Shown: one piece after another, positions 1 through 8,813 of the stretch
Layout: every line of letters starts with the position of its first letter
How positions within the stretch are numbered: the first letter of the stretch is position 1
Source: Litchfieldella xinjiangensis
GTDB lineage: Bacteria; Pseudomonadota; Gammaproteobacteria; Pseudomonadales; Halomonadaceae
Length of the DNA: 64,000 nt
Reading direction: 5' to 3'
Assembly (NCBI RefSeq): GCF_000759345.1
Contig: NZ_JPZL01000001.1
Span: 744,001-808,000, forward strand
The notes under the pieces: model-generated
Databases searched by the model: none
Told to the model about the DNA's origin: nothing
Seen by the model: the letters and a program-made list of their open reading frames with translations, nothing else
Translations under genes and position numbers: made by a program

Positions 1-1632
1 CGCTACCGCCTTGTGACTCGGCATGCCCTTGGCCTGAGCGTTTGGCGCCTTGAGGGCTCGCGGCTGCTCATTAGCGGATAGACGGAAGATCGCCACCGCC
101 GACTCCAGCTGCGCGGCTTGTTCTTCGAGCGAAGCGGCGGCTGAGGAGGCCTGTTCCACCAGCGCGGCGTTCTGCTGGGTCACCTCGTCCATCTGCGACA
201 CGGCGGTGTTGACCTGTTCGATACCCGAACTCTGCTCCTGGGAGGCTGCGGAAATCTCATCCATGATGTCGGTAACGCGCCCCACCGAGGACAGAATCTC
301 CTTCATGGTGGCACCCGCACTCTCGACCAATGTCGACCCCTTGGCGACCTGTTCGCCCGAGGTTTCGATCAGGCGCTTGATCTCGCCTGCAGCTTCTGCG
401 CTGCGACTTGCCAGGTTGCGCACTTCGCTGGCCACGACCGCAAAGCCGCGCCCCTGCTCACCGGCACGGGCCGCTTCTACCGAGGCATTCAGCGCGAGGA
501 TATTGGTCTGGAAAGCAATCGAGTCGATGACGGTGATGATCTCACTGACCTTGCGCGAACTGTCAGAGATACCGTGCATGGTCTCGATGACCTCGTTGAC
601 CACCTGCCCCCCGCGCCCTGCGGTACTGGAGGCTTCCTTGGCCAGACTGCTGCCCTGACGGGCGTTCTCGGCGTTTTGGCGCACCGTCGCGGTGAGCTGC
701 TCCATACTGGCTGCGGTTTCCTGCAAGGAGGCTGCCTGTTCTTCGGTACGTGAAGATAGGTCGGCGTTACCGCTGGCAATCTCGCTAGCGCCGATGTGAA
801 TCGAGCCACTGCTGTCGCGCACGGTGGACACCGTCTGGTAGAGACCACTCTGCATGTGCTGCATTGCAAGGAAGAGTTGGCCGATTTCGTTGCGGCCGCG
901 GTCGGCGATCCCTCGTGACAGGTCGCCCTTGGCAATCAGCTCGAAATGCTCGACCGCCTCTTGCAAGGGGCGAATGATGATACGAACCATGGCAATACGT
1001 ACCGCCACGACACACCCGACCACTAATAGCAACACGGCCAGACCAATCATGGTATAGGTCGCCATCATGGTGGCAAAGCGTTCTCTGAGATTGCTGCCTC
1101 GGTCGCTGGCGAAAGTCACGAAATTCTGGTTAGCCTTGATAAACTCCTGGTTGATTGCGTCCCCGTCACGCTTGGCTAACCGATAACCGCTATCGTCGCC
1201 ACGCTTGAGCGCTTCAAGCTGCGGAACCAGACCCCGTTCCATCAGACGATTGAAGATCGTCTCAAGGGTATCGGCATAGGGACGGCCTAGTTCCGTCTTT
1301 GGCGCAGCGACAAAGTTGGCAAAGCGCTCCTTGGCGCCAACAAGGAAATCCTCGCCTGCCTCGAGATAACTCGCCGCCAGGGCATGTTGCCCTTCGTTCA
1401 GCGCATCGAGATGATTGAGAAAGCTCAACTGCGTGTCGGCGACGTTCACCTGAGCACGGTTGAGTTCATTGAGCTGCTGCACATTGATGATGTTGAGTTC
1501 TGACAGAGCCCCGGCGCCCATATTACTGGCGTTGTAGCCCAGAAAGGACACCAAACCGATCAATAAGGTAAAGAGCCCTAACACCGCGGTCAGGCTCGCC
1601 TTGACCGACAAGTTCCCCAAAAGACGTTTCAT
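1..1632 (-). CDS. methyl-accepting chemotaxis protein (3' end outside window)
   Basis: Inner-membrane chemoreceptor that passes ligand binding to CheA/CheW. The ATG is at 1632 and the frame stays open to base 1, so at least 544 residues are present and the C-terminus is missing. Visible order: a positively charged N-terminus with TM1 (about residues 10-30), a helical periplasmic domain of the 4HB type, TM2 (about 190-213), a HAMP region with the GRNEIGQL motif, then the coiled-coil signalling domain. The highly conserved hairpin tip is present ([20 protein letters not shown] and [12 protein letters not shown]). The ligand cannot be read from sequence. The gene is monocistronic as far as seen and is preceded by a sigma-28-like promoter, as expected for a chemotaxis regulon member. 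Confidence 0.93.
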   Translation of the reverse strand, partial: MKRLLGNLSVKASLTAVLGLFTLLIGLVSFLGYNASNMGAGALSELNIINVQQLNELNRAQVNVADTQLSFLNHLDALNEGQHALAASYLEAGEDFLVGAKERFANFVAAPKTELGRPYADTLETIFNRLMERGLVPQLEALKRGDDSGYRLAKRDGDAINQEFIKANQNFVTFASDRGSNLRERFATMMATYTMIGLAVLLLVVGCVVAVRIAMVRIIIRPLQEAVEHFELIAKGDLSRGIADRGRNEIGQLFLAMQHMQSGLYQTVSTVRDSSGSIHIGASEIASGNADLSSRTEEQAASLQETAASMEQLTATVRQNAENARQGSSLAKEASSTAGRGGQVVNEVIETMHGISDSSRKVSEIITVIDSIAFQTNILALNASVEAARAGEQGRGFAVVASEVRNLASRSAEAAGEIKRLIETSGEQVAKGSTLVESAGATMKEILSSVGRVTDIMDEISAASQEQSSGIEQVNTAVSQMDEVTQQNAALVEQASSAAASLEEQAAQLESAVAIFRLSANEQPRALKAPNAQAKGMPSHKAVA

Positions 1633-1726
1633 TTGATTTTCCCCGTAATTGCTGACCAAGCCATGCCCTGTGGTTTGCTATCGACATTGGCAGGATTACT
1701 GTGTCCTGCTCTCTGCGATACGGGGG

Positions 1727-1753
1727 ATATCGGAAGCAAGAACCGAAACCTTA
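1727..1753 (-). promoter_or_regulatory. sigma-28 (FliA) promoter of the chemoreceptor gene
   Basis: Read on the minus strand the site is TAAGGTTT, 11 bases, TCCGATAT. The enterobacterial FliA consensus is TAAAGTTT-N11-GCCGATAA. Spacing is exact, one base differs in the -35 element and two in the -10 element. It lies about 95 bases upstream of the ATG at 1632, giving a leader of about 85 bases. Confidence 0.75.
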
Positions 1754-1830
1754 ATCGTCAATGGTTCTTGATACTCTTAAATAAGCCTTTGTTTTTAAAC
1801 TAATTAAGAAAAATTAATACCGCTGAATGA

Positions 1831-1845
1831 TACAATAATATTGTA
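1831..1845. promoter_or_regulatory. perfect AT palindrome, possible operator
   Basis: TACAATA-A-TATTGTA is a perfect 15-base inverted repeat in the AT-rich divergent region. It could be a repressor site or simply AT-rich promoter DNA; the regulator is unknown. Confidence 0.3.
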
Positions 1846-1973
1846 AATATTTACGTATTTATACTAATAACCATAAAACGATATACACAATTTATCTCAA
1901 GCTTTCCAAACCTCTACAGCTGAAAGCACAGCGTCTATCCTTGCCATGAACCCGCAAGGATGCGCCCAAAACC

Positions 1974-2564
1974 ATGTCACGACACAAGTTGACCTCTTCA
2001 CAGGATTGGCTCGACCGCCTGAATGAATCTCGTCATGCCCTTTGGCTCTTGTTCGGGCTATCGATGCTGGAGACGCTGCTGATCCCCATCCCTATCGAGG
2101 TCATCCTGATTCCGTGGATGCTATGGCATCCCGACCGCAAGTGGACGATTGCCGCGGTGGCGCTGGCAGGCAACCTGACAGCGGCCTCGCTCGGCTATGT
2201 GTTGGGCGTGACGGCCATGGACCAATGGGGCGATACATTGATCGGCTTCTTTGGTAGCCAAGAGGCCTACGAAACGTTCCGCTCAGAGGTTCAGGAAGAT
2301 GGCTTCATGACCATCATGTCCATTGGTATCGTGCCGATTCCTTTCCAGATCGCCATGCTGGGTGCCGGTGCGACCGGCTACCCCTACCCGCTGTTCCTGC
2401 TCGCCGCCATGCTTGGACGAGGGCTGCGCTACTTCGGCCTCGCCCTGTTGGTTGCCCTGGTGGGCGACGCGGCGCTTCGGCTCTGGGAGCGCCACTCGCG
2501 CGCCGTCGGCCTCGTCGGTATAGCGCTGTTCAGTGTGTGGATCTGGTATGAGGTCACGACCTGA
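1974..2564 (+). CDS. YqaA/DedA-type (VTT domain) membrane protein
   Basis: A 196-residue integral membrane protein. It carries the features of the SNARE-associated/VTT (DedA, YqaA) superfamily: an N-terminal hydrophobic re-entrant segment with the signature SMLETLLIPIPIEVILIP (about residues 29-46), a glycine-rich helix (AGNLTAASLGYVLG), a second re-entrant pattern (GIVPIPFQIAMLGAGATGYP) and a C-terminal helix. Members act in lipid transport or membrane homeostasis, but the substrate is not deducible here. An AAGGA lies about 15 bases before the ATG, which is rather far. It stands alone on the plus strand, 77 bases before the SDR gene. Confidence 0.82.
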   Translation: MSRHKLTSSQDWLDRLNESRHALWLLFGLSMLETLLIPIPIEVILIPWMLWHPDRKWTIAAVALAGNLTAASLGYVLGVTAMDQWGDTLIGFFGSQEAYETFRSEVQEDGFMTIMSIGIVPIPFQIAMLGAGATGYPYPLFLLAAMLGRGLRYFGLALLVALVGDAALRLWERHSRAVGLVGIALFSVWIWYEVTT

Positions 2565-2613
2565 CGCCTTCCCTCTAGAATTCATGGTGTTAGGCGATAA
2601 CTGACTCTGCAAT

Positions 2614-2642
2614 AAGGACGCTGCAACAACAAGGACGCTGCA
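2614..2642 (+). repeat. 12-base direct repeat carrying duplicated Shine-Dalgarno
   Basis: AAGGACGCTGCA occurs at 2614-2625 and again at 2631-2642. The second copy supplies the Shine-Dalgarno and the first base of the start codon of the SDR gene; the first copy has no following start codon. Confidence 0.7.
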
Positions 2643-3925
2643 TGAGAATACTCCTGGTAGGCGCAACCGGCTTTATCGGCGGACATCTGCTTACCGCGCT
2701 GCAGCGCGGTCAGTACACGATCATAGCCACTTCACGCAGCGGACGCGGCCCTGATCTACCGGGTGTCGAGTGGCGGGCTCTGGATCTCTCGACACTGGCT
2801 GACGACCCAGACACGTTCACATGGCCGGACGGGGTCGATGTGGTCATCAATGCCAGCGGCCTCCTGGGAACCGACAAGAACACGCTATATGCAATACAGG
2901 ATCGGGGGGCACGGGCTCTCTTCTCACTTGCCGAGCGCCATGCGACGCGGATCATCCAGGTCTCTGCCCTTGGCGCAGGAGACCAGCCCGACATTCCCTT
3001 CCTGGATAGCAAGTCGCTTGCCGACGAAGCGTTACTATCATCATCACAACGTGCGGTGATCCTGCGTCCCTCAATGGTCATCGGACCTGGAGGGGCCAGC
3101 AGCGGGTGGCTTTCACGGCTCTCGCCCCTGCCATGGATAGCCTTGATGGATACCCGCTCGCAGGTACAGCCAGTCCATATCGACGATCTGGTGGGTGCAG
3201 TCTTGTCATTGCTGGATCGCTGGCCGGACCAGACGTCGATATATCCGGTGGTGGGCCCGGACCCGATGACGCTTCCGCAACTGATCGACCGCTTGCGTAT
3301 ATCGCAAGGCTGGACCCCCGCCCAGTACATGCAATTACCCCGCTGGGTGTCGGCCACGGGAGCACGGCTGGGTGATCGTCTCGGCTGGCAGGCCCTCAAT
3401 ACACAGACCCTACGTATGGCCGGCCGCGACAATACGGCCTCCTCCCAACCTCTGGAACAAGCCTGCGGGTTCCGTGCCGCTTCCTTTGAGTCACGCCTTG
3501 GCGAGTGGCCGAATCCGTTGCAGAGCGCCTCGATGGCACTAAGGCCGATCCTATTGGGTGTCATGATAGTCATCTGGCTGGGAACGGCCGTGGCCTGCCT
3601 GGGACCCGGCTATGCCTGGGGGCTCGGCATCATGGCGGAGGCCGGTGTGCATGGATGGCCTGCATCGCTTGCCGTTATTGGAGGCGCCTTGCTCGATGCG
3701 ATGCTGGGCATAGGCCTGTTGTCGCGCTACTGGCGTCGGCCCGCCCTGAAAGCACAGATCGCATTGATGCTGAGCTACATGGTGTTGATCACGTTTCTGG
3801 TCCCCCAGTACTGGTACGACCCGTTCGCTTCCGTATTGAAGAATGCGGGGCTATTGATTGCGACCCTGTGGTTGCTTTGGACCGAACCTCGCGCCACCCA
3901 ACCCGACACCAGGAAAGCCCAATGA
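2642..3925 (+). CDS. SDR-family NAD(P)-binding protein with C-terminal DoxX-like membrane domain
   Basis: A 427-residue two-part protein. The N-terminal half is an atypical extended SDR (NmrA/epimerase-like) with the dinucleotide motif GATGFIGGH (about residues 8-16), an ALGAGD/SK region replacing the classical YxxxK, and VILRPSMVIGPGGA. The C-terminal third (from about residue 300) has about four hydrophobic helices of the DoxX-like type. Similar fusions are annotated as NAD-dependent epimerase/dehydratase; the substrate is unknown. Its stop codon overlaps the next ATG (ATGA, 3922-3925), so it is translationally coupled to the DUF2269 protein, and the pair probably works as one membrane redox module. 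Confidence 0.8.
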   Translation: MRILLVGATGFIGGHLLTALQRGQYTIIATSRSGRGPDLPGVEWRALDLSTLADDPDTFTWPDGVDVVINASGLLGTDKNTLYAIQDRGARALFSLAERHATRIIQVSALGAGDQPDIPFLDSKSLADEALLSSSQRAVILRPSMVIGPGGASSGWLSRLSPLPWIALMDTRSQVQPVHIDDLVGAVLSLLDRWPDQTSIYPVVGPDPMTLPQLIDRLRISQGWTPAQYMQLPRWVSATGARLGDRLGWQALNTQTLRMAGRDNTASSQPLEQACGFRAASFESRLGEWPNPLQSASMALRPILLGVMIVIWLGTAVACLGPGYAWGLGIMAEAGVHGWPASLAVIGGALLDAMLGIGLLSRYWRRPALKAQIALMLSYMVLITFLVPQYWYDPFASVLKNAGLLIATLWLLWTEPRATQPDTRKAQ

Positions 3926-4389
3926 CGCCCTACCTACTTCTCAAGACGCTGCACATCCTTTCCTCGACGCTCCTGTTCGGTACTGGGCTGGGCTCCGCCT
4001 ATTACACATTGCGGGCCTGGCGCAGCCAAAATCTCACCGTCATGGCGGCGACCTTTCGTTATCTCGTGACAGCAGACTGGTTGTTCATAGCGACTACGGC
4101 CGTAATCCAGCCATTGAGCGGGCTAGCGCTCGTCCATATGGCTGGTTGGCCGCTGACACAGAGCTGGATACTCTGGAGCCTGGCGCTGTATGTCCTGGCG
4201 GGCGCTTGTTGGCTGCCGGTGGTGTGGTTGCAGATCCAGGTCAGGGACATGACCGCCGACGCCCTGCGCAAGGGGGAGCCCGCGCCCGCCCGGGTCGAAC
4301 GCTACATGCGCATCTGGTTCGTGCTGGGCTGGCCGGCCTTTGCCGCATTCATCGTCATCTTCTATCTGATGGTGGCCAAACCCAGGTGA
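3922..4389 (+). CDS. DUF2269 family integral membrane protein
   Basis: A 155-residue protein with four predicted transmembrane helices, opening with the DUF2269 pattern LLKTLHILSSTLLFGTGLGSA and including a PLSGL segment. The start was chosen at 3922 because it makes a 4-base ATGA overlap with the upstream SDR-DoxX gene; a longer open frame upstream runs inside that gene. Function is unknown; co-occurrence with SDR-DoxX proteins suggests a joint membrane role. It ends one base before the convergent trxC stop, with no terminator between. Confidence 0.8.
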   Translation: MTPYLLLKTLHILSSTLLFGTGLGSAYYTLRAWRSQNLTVMAATFRYLVTADWLFIATTAVIQPLSGLALVHMAGWPLTQSWILWSLALYVLAGACWLPVVWLQIQVRDMTADALRKGEPAPARVERYMRIWFVLGWPAFAAFIVIFYLMVAKPR

Positions 4390-4390
4390 T

Positions 4391-4843
4391 TCAGTGCTGC
4401 GATGATGTGACGAGATGAGGCTCAAGCCATTGGCGAAGTTGTGGCCCCTGCATGGCACCGGGCTGGCGTGCGATTTCCTTGCCGTCCTTGAAGACGATCA
4501 ATGTGGGAATACTGCGAATCGAAAACCGTCCTGCCAAGGAAGGCTCGGCCTCGGTATCCAACTTGGCAAAGCGCATACGAGGCTCCAACTCGTTTGCCAT
4601 TTGAGCAAATACCGGCGCCATCATCTTGCAGGGCCCACACCAATTGGCCCAGAAATCCACCACGACCGGCAGTTCGCTGCGGGCCACCAAGGATTCGTAA
4701 TTGGCTGCGGTCACATCGACCGGCTCTCCGCGGAAAAGCGGCTGCCTGCATTTACCACATACGGGCGAATCGCCGAGGCGTGCCTGCCTGACGCGATTCA
4801 TGGCATGGCAACTCGGGCAACCCAGAAGCAACGCATCGGACAT
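4391..4843 (-). CDS. trxC: thioredoxin 2 (zinc-containing thioredoxin TrxC)
   Basis: A 150-residue cytoplasmic disulfide reductase. The N-terminal zinc-binding extension typical of TrxC has two CxxC pairs (C9/C12 and C29/C32). The thioredoxin fold follows with the active site WCGPC (residues 68-72) and the cis-proline loop SIPT. The start at 4843 was chosen because it begins the zinc domain (MSDALLLGCPSC) and has GGAGA at proper distance; an open frame runs further upstream with no family match. TrxC-type proteins reduce ribonucleotide reductase and are often induced by oxidative stress. Confidence 0.95.
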   Translation of the reverse strand: MSDALLLGCPSCHAMNRVRQARLGDSPVCGKCRQPLFRGEPVDVTAANYESLVARSELPVVVDFWANWCGPCKMMAPVFAQMANELEPRMRFAKLDTEAEPSLAGRFSIRSIPTLIVFKDGKEIARQPGAMQGPQLRQWLEPHLVTSSQH

Positions 4844-4931
4844 ATCAGTCTCCACAAACGGTAAGCGTGGAAGCACTATGGTAGTGATGATCACACAGCT
4901 CAAGCGAGGCGAAGCCTGACAGTCGATCTCG

Positions 4932-5543
4932 CTACATTTCGCCCTCAGCGGGAGCATAAAACAGGAATTCCCGTGTTTCCGCCGTACGGGTAAATGTCCT
5001 GCTCCAGCCAGGGGACACACCGCGGTGATGAAAAAAGAGCGCGCCTCGCGTGCGATCGTCCAAGTCGCCATTGAGGGTACGTCGGGCCACTTCCTTGGCC
5101 GTCTCATAGGGCCCGTCCTCTACGACGTGATCGGGACGACCGTCACACCACCAAGAGAACTGGCAGCTCCCCTGCTCCGAGCCATCCTGCACGACAGCGC
5201 AAACCGAATCGGGAAAATTCTTGCTGGCGAGTCGATTCAGGACCACATTGGCGACCGCTTCCATTTCGTTGGCGCCCTGGCCCTTGGCTTCCCAATACAA
5301 GGTACGCGCCAGGCAGGTCAATGGATCGTCCAGGGGCGCCCCGCCGTCAGGGTCGACCGCCTGGGCCTCGCTACGGGTAATGGGTTCGCCATCATGCGCA
5401 TCGATATCCCCGGAAACGACGCTTTCCTCGAGACGTTCGGCCTTTTGCTCGGCCTGCGCTGCCTCAGTGTCCTGAGCCAACACAAGGGAGGGCGAAAAAA
5501 GCAGCACTACTGCCAGCCAACACGCTGTTCCACATCGGTACAT
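4932..5543 (-). CDS. SleB/CwlJ-type cell wall hydrolase, exported
   Basis: A 203-residue protein with a signal peptide (hydrophobic core about residues 8-23, ending SLVLAQ), then an acidic low-complexity linker to about residue 72, then the hydrolase_2 (SleB) domain. Family motifs visible: CLARTLYWEAKGQ with the catalytic glutamate at residue 85, AVANVVLNRL, the CQFSWWCDG block and the GALFFHH region. The family cleaves peptidoglycan glycan strands (spore lytic enzymes in Bacillus); in Gram-negatives the homologues are general wall-remodelling enzymes. It is monocistronic, 88 bases upstream of trxC on the same strand. Confidence 0.88.
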   Translation of the reverse strand: MYRCGTACWLAVVLLFSPSLVLAQDTEAAQAEQKAERLEESVVSGDIDAHDGEPITRSEAQAVDPDGGAPLDDPLTCLARTLYWEAKGQGANEMEAVANVVLNRLASKNFPDSVCAVVQDGSEQGSCQFSWWCDGRPDHVVEDGPYETAKEVARRTLNGDLDDRTRGALFFHHRGVSPGWSRTFTRTAETREFLFYAPAEGEM

Positions 5544-5736
5544 CGGTCAGGCCTCACTAGGTGATTAACTGTCCGCCACTTAACGCAGTGTAGTCCGTAA
5601 CCGACCTTCGGCGATCGACCATGCAGGCCGTGGCCGATAAAAGGTTTGACGCCGCCACGGGGAACTGTCAGGATGCCTGCAGTTGGTCGGCAAGACGTAT
5701 GGTCAGTAGTACTCGAAATCCTTTTCGGTAGTCTGG

Positions 5737-5765
5737 TTGTATCCCCTTGTTTAGCCTTCTAATAT
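5737..5765 (+). promoter_or_regulatory. sigma-70 promoter of the cold-shock gene
   Basis: TTGTAT (5737-5742), 17 bases, TAATAT (5760-5765) precedes the cold-shock gene, giving a leader of about 50 bases. A short CGGG/CCCG hairpin lies at 5766-5778, at the likely transcript 5' end, and an AAGGA ribosome site precedes the ATG at 5822. Confidence 0.6.
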
Positions 5766-5821
5766 CGGGCAACACCCGGAAATTATGACTCGGCGCTTAG
5801 CGCTAAAAGGAAATACGAAAT

Positions 5822-6025
5822 ATGTCTACTGGCACAGTCAAGTGGTTCAACGATTCCAAAGGTTTCGGCTTCATCTCTCCGAGCGACGGTGGTGACGACC
5901 TTTTCGCCCACTTCTCTGAAATTCAAGCCGATGGCTTCAAGTCACTGGAAGAAGGTCAAAAGGTTTCTTTTGACGTGACCCAGGGCAAGAAAGGCCTCCA
6001 GGCGTCAAACATCAAGCCTGCCTGA
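5822..6025 (+). CDS. cold-shock protein, CspA family
   Basis: A 67-residue single cold-shock domain, the usual length. RNP1-type KGFGFISP (about residues 14-21) and RNP2-type DLFAHFS (about 27-33) are intact. These proteins bind single-stranded RNA/DNA and melt mRNA structure. The gene has its own promoter, a strong ribosome site and a strong intrinsic terminator, so it is an independent unit. Which csp paralogue it is cannot be said. Confidence 0.96.
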   Translation: MSTGTVKWFNDSKGFGFISPSDGGDDLFAHFSEIQADGFKSLEEGQKVSFDVTQGKKGLQASNIKPA

Positions 6026-6070
6026 TCGATCCGATCTAGCACGCTCTCGCGCTACAAGGCGACGAGTAAG

Positions 6071-6096
6071 AAGGCCCGCAAACGCGGGCCTTTTTT
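6071..6096 (+). terminator. intrinsic terminator of the cold-shock gene
   Basis: A perfect 9-base stem AAGGCCCGC / GCGGGCCTT with loop AAAC is followed by six T residues, 45 bases after the cold-shock stop codon. Confidence 0.93.
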
Positions 6097-6232
6097 ATTG
6101 TGCCTGCGTTTCCTCTCCTTCTTCCACGCTACGTTTTCTTTACGGCCAGATGACCGCCCCCCTGCGTCTGGCGTACTCTCGTGCCATCACGCTTTCAAAC
6201 TAAGCCTGTAAACCCAGCCAGGGAGCAAATGC

Positions 6233-6832
6233 ATGACCGATCGCGACACCCGACACCAGAAAGCGATGCAGAAACTCAAGTCCCACGTGGACGAAAAGAT
6301 CGCCAATGCCACCGAGCAACGGGGACTGGTCCTGGTATTTACCGGCAACGGCAAGGGCAAGACCACGGCTGCCTGGGGCACTGTCACTCGTGCCTTGGGG
6401 TATGGTTATCGGGTCGGTGTGGTGCAGTTCATCAAGGGCTTGTGGGAGTGTGGCGAGCGTGACCGCCTGAGCGAAGATCCCAACCTGGAAGTCCAGGTCA
6501 TGGCTACAGGCTTCACCTGGGATACTCAGAATCGTGACAGCGATACCCAGGCCTGCCAGGCCGTATGGACCGAAGCCAAGCGCATGCTGGCCGATCCCGA
6601 CGTGTACCTGGTCGTGCTCGATGAGATTACCTATATGGTCAAGTTCGGCTACCTGGATTTCGCCGAACTCAAGACCGCGCTCGAGAACCGACCAGCGGAG
6701 CAGACGGTCATTCTCACAGGGCGCAATGCACACCGCGATCTGGTTGCCATGGCCGATACGGTCACCGAAATGCAGGAAACCAAGCACGCCTTCAATGACG
6801 GTCTTCAGGCCCGCCGAGGCATCGATTATTAA
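6233..6832 (+). CDS. cobO: cob(I)yrinic acid a,c-diamide adenosyltransferase
   Basis: A 199-residue CobA/CobO/BtuR-family ATP:corrinoid adenosyltransferase, which adds the 5'-deoxyadenosyl ligand to cobalt in B12 synthesis or salvage. The P-loop GNGKGKTTAAWG (residues 38-49) follows the family's basic N-terminal helix; VLDEITYMVKFGYLD and TGRNAHRDLVAMADTVTEM are diagnostic. Length matches E. coli BtuR (196). No other cobalamin gene is nearby, so a salvage role is as likely as de novo synthesis. It converges with the acyl-CoA dehydrogenase. Confidence 0.95.
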   Translation: MTDRDTRHQKAMQKLKSHVDEKIANATEQRGLVLVFTGNGKGKTTAAWGTVTRALGYGYRVGVVQFIKGLWECGERDRLSEDPNLEVQVMATGFTWDTQNRDSDTQACQAVWTEAKRMLADPDVYLVVLDEITYMVKFGYLDFAELKTALENRPAEQTVILTGRNAHRDLVAMADTVTEMQETKHAFNDGLQARRGIDY

Positions 6833-6860
6833 ATAAAAAAACGGCGGCCTAGGGCCGCCG
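6830..6860 (-). terminator. intrinsic terminator of the acyl-CoA dehydrogenase gene
   Basis: A perfect 8-base stem CGGCGGCC / GGCCGCCG (6842-6860) with a 3-base loop. On the minus strand it is followed by TTTTTTATTTA, so it ends leftward transcription from the acyl-CoA dehydrogenase gene; the plus side has only a weak T content. Confidence 0.85.
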
Positions 6861-6916
6861 GTAAAACGATCAGAGCGCCTGACCGAGAGAGATCGTATCG
6901 GGGTCATGCCCCGTTA

Positions 6917-8722
6917 TCAGATTTCGAAACCCAGTCCGAAATCCTGTGCAGAGATAGCCATCAACGAGCCCGCGCCAGCCTGAATCATCTGGGCATGGGC
7001 CCGGGTACGTGGCAGCAAGCGCTGATAGAAGAAGCGGGCCGTATCGATCTTGGCCTGATAGAAGGCGTCCTCACCGCTACCCAGCGCCTGATGGGCTTGC
7101 TTGGCAGCCCGTGCCCACAGGTAGGCCTGGGTCACATAGCCTGAGTACATCAAATAATCGACGCTGGCAGCGCCCACTTCTTCCCGGTCCTGCATGGCCT
7201 TCATGCCAATGCCCATGGTCAGCTCGCCCCACTCACCGTTGAGCTTGGCCAACGGCTCGATGAATTCTTTCAGTGCGGCATTCTCGGCTTCGGCCTTGCA
7301 GAACTTATGGATCTCCTTGGTGAAGACCTTGAGTGCCTCGCCCTGGCTCATCAGTACCTTGCGACCCAACAGGTCGAGCGCCTGGATGCCCGTAGTTCCT
7401 TCATAGAGCCGTGTGATGCGCGAATCGCGCACCAGTTGCTCCATACCCCATTCCTGAATGAAGCCATGCCCCCCGAATACTTGTACCCCTTCGTTGGTGG
7501 CCTCGAAACCGGATTCGGTGAGGAAGGCCTTGACGATCGGTGTGAGCAGGCTGAGCAGCGTCTCGGCATGTTCACGCTCGGCTGCATCGGGGCCATGCTC
7601 GACCAGGTCGACCATCTGTGCGGTATACATCACCAGCATGCGCCCGCCTTCGGCAAAGGCCTTCTGGGTGAGCAGCATCCGGCGCACATCGGGATGCACG
7701 ATGATCGGATCGGCCGGCTTGTCGGGGGCCTTGGCGCCGGAAAGTGCGCGCATCTGAAGACGATCGCGAGCATAGGCCAGCGCATTCTGGAAGCTGGCCT
7801 CGGCCAGGCCCAAGCCCTGGATACCGACACCGATACGCGCCACATTCATCATAGTGAACATGTAGGACAAGCCCTTGTTGGGCTCGCCAATCATGAAGCC
7901 ACGCGCGCCGTCGAAATTCATGACGCAGGTCGCGTTACCGTGAATGCCCATCTTGTGTTCGAGCGAGCCGCACGATACGCCGTTGCGCTCCCCCGGGTTG
8001 CCATCGGCATCGGGCAGGAACTTGGGCACCACGAACAATGAGATGCCCTTCGACCCTTCCGGCGCGTCGGGCAGTTTGGCCAGCACCAGGTGGACGATGT
8101 TCTCGGCCAGGTCGTGATCGCCGGCAGAGATGAAGATCTTGGTTCCCGAGATCGCGTAGCTGCCTTCATCGCCAGGCACGGCCCGTGTCTTGATCAACCC
8201 CAGATCAGTGCCGCAGTGCGGCTCGGTCAGGCACATGGTGCCAGTCCAGACGCCCTCGACCAGCTTGGTCAGGTAGGCTGCCTTCTGCTCGTCGCTACCG
8301 TGATGACGCAAGGCATCGGCCGCACCGTGAGAAAGCCCCGGATACATGCCCCAAGCCAGGTTGGTGGCGCAGATCATCTCGGACAACACCATGCCCAGCG
8401 AATGTGGCAGGCCTTGGCCCCCGAACTCAGGCTCGGCCGACAGGCTCGGCCAGCCGCCTTCTACATACTGCTGGTAAGCCGCCTTGAACCCCTTGGGCGC
8501 CTTGACCTCGCCGCCTTCGAGCAAGCATCCCTCCCGGTCTCCACTCTGGTTGAGCGGCAACAGGACATCGCGGGTGAAACGCGCACCCTCTTCAAGGATC
8601 GCCGCGACCACATCGGGCGATGCCTCGTCGCCACCCGGAAGACGGGCGTAGTGGGCGGGATAGTCGAGCATTTCGTCCATTACGAAACGTAGATCGCGCA
8701 AGGGGGCCTGATAGTGGGGCAT
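6917..8722 (-). CDS. acyl-CoA dehydrogenase, DmdC-type long form
   Basis: A 601-residue FAD-dependent acyl-CoA dehydrogenase of the enlarged class that includes 3-methylmercaptopropionyl-CoA dehydrogenase (DmdC) and related fatty acyl enzymes (normal ACADs are about 380). FAD/substrate motifs: MCLTEPHCGTDLG (about 163-175), GTKIFISAGDHD (193-204), and the catalytic-base segment RLYEGTTGIQALDLLGR with glutamate about residue 441, followed by the extra C-terminal helical domain. Substrate chain length cannot be set from sequence. Two CAAAC-N4-GTTTG-type operators lie in its promoter, pointing to acyl-CoA-responsive (PsrA-like) control and a beta-oxidation role. Confidence 0.92.
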   Translation of the reverse strand: MPHYQAPLRDLRFVMDEMLDYPAHYARLPGGDEASPDVVAAILEEGARFTRDVLLPLNQSGDREGCLLEGGEVKAPKGFKAAYQQYVEGGWPSLSAEPEFGGQGLPHSLGMVLSEMICATNLAWGMYPGLSHGAADALRHHGSDEQKAAYLTKLVEGVWTGTMCLTEPHCGTDLGLIKTRAVPGDEGSYAISGTKIFISAGDHDLAENIVHLVLAKLPDAPEGSKGISLFVVPKFLPDADGNPGERNGVSCGSLEHKMGIHGNATCVMNFDGARGFMIGEPNKGLSYMFTMMNVARIGVGIQGLGLAEASFQNALAYARDRLQMRALSGAKAPDKPADPIIVHPDVRRMLLTQKAFAEGGRMLVMYTAQMVDLVEHGPDAAEREHAETLLSLLTPIVKAFLTESGFEATNEGVQVFGGHGFIQEWGMEQLVRDSRITRLYEGTTGIQALDLLGRKVLMSQGEALKVFTKEIHKFCKAEAENAALKEFIEPLAKLNGEWGELTMGIGMKAMQDREEVGAASVDYLMYSGYVTQAYLWARAAKQAHQALGSGEDAFYQAKIDTARFFYQRLLPRTRAHAQMIQAGAGSLMAISAQDFGLGFEI

Positions 8723-8773
8723 GGAGCACTCCTGGGACGTCAGCGAGGCGAAAACCGGGGCACCGTTTCGCTC

Positions 8774-8789
8774 TCAAACAATCGTTTGA
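8774..8789. promoter_or_regulatory. PsrA-like operator 1
   Basis: TCAAAC-aatc-GTTTGA is a perfect 6-4-6 inverted repeat. It matches the (C/G)AAAC-N4-GTTT(G/C) motif of the PsrA family of TetR fatty-acid sensors. It sits 52 bases upstream of the acyl-CoA dehydrogenase start codon. Confidence 0.7.
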
Positions 8790-8813
8790 AATTAGGGCTT
8801 CGACGAGCCACTG

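Larger units (their letters stand above)
1633..1973. other. AT-rich divergent intergenic region
   Basis: This 341-base gap separates the divergent chemoreceptor and DedA-like genes and is far more AT-rich than the flanking coding DNA, especially about 1755-1905. It holds the sigma-28 promoter of the chemoreceptor near its left end and a perfect AT-rich palindrome at 1831-1845. No small ORF with a convincing ribosome site was seen. Confidence 0.6.
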
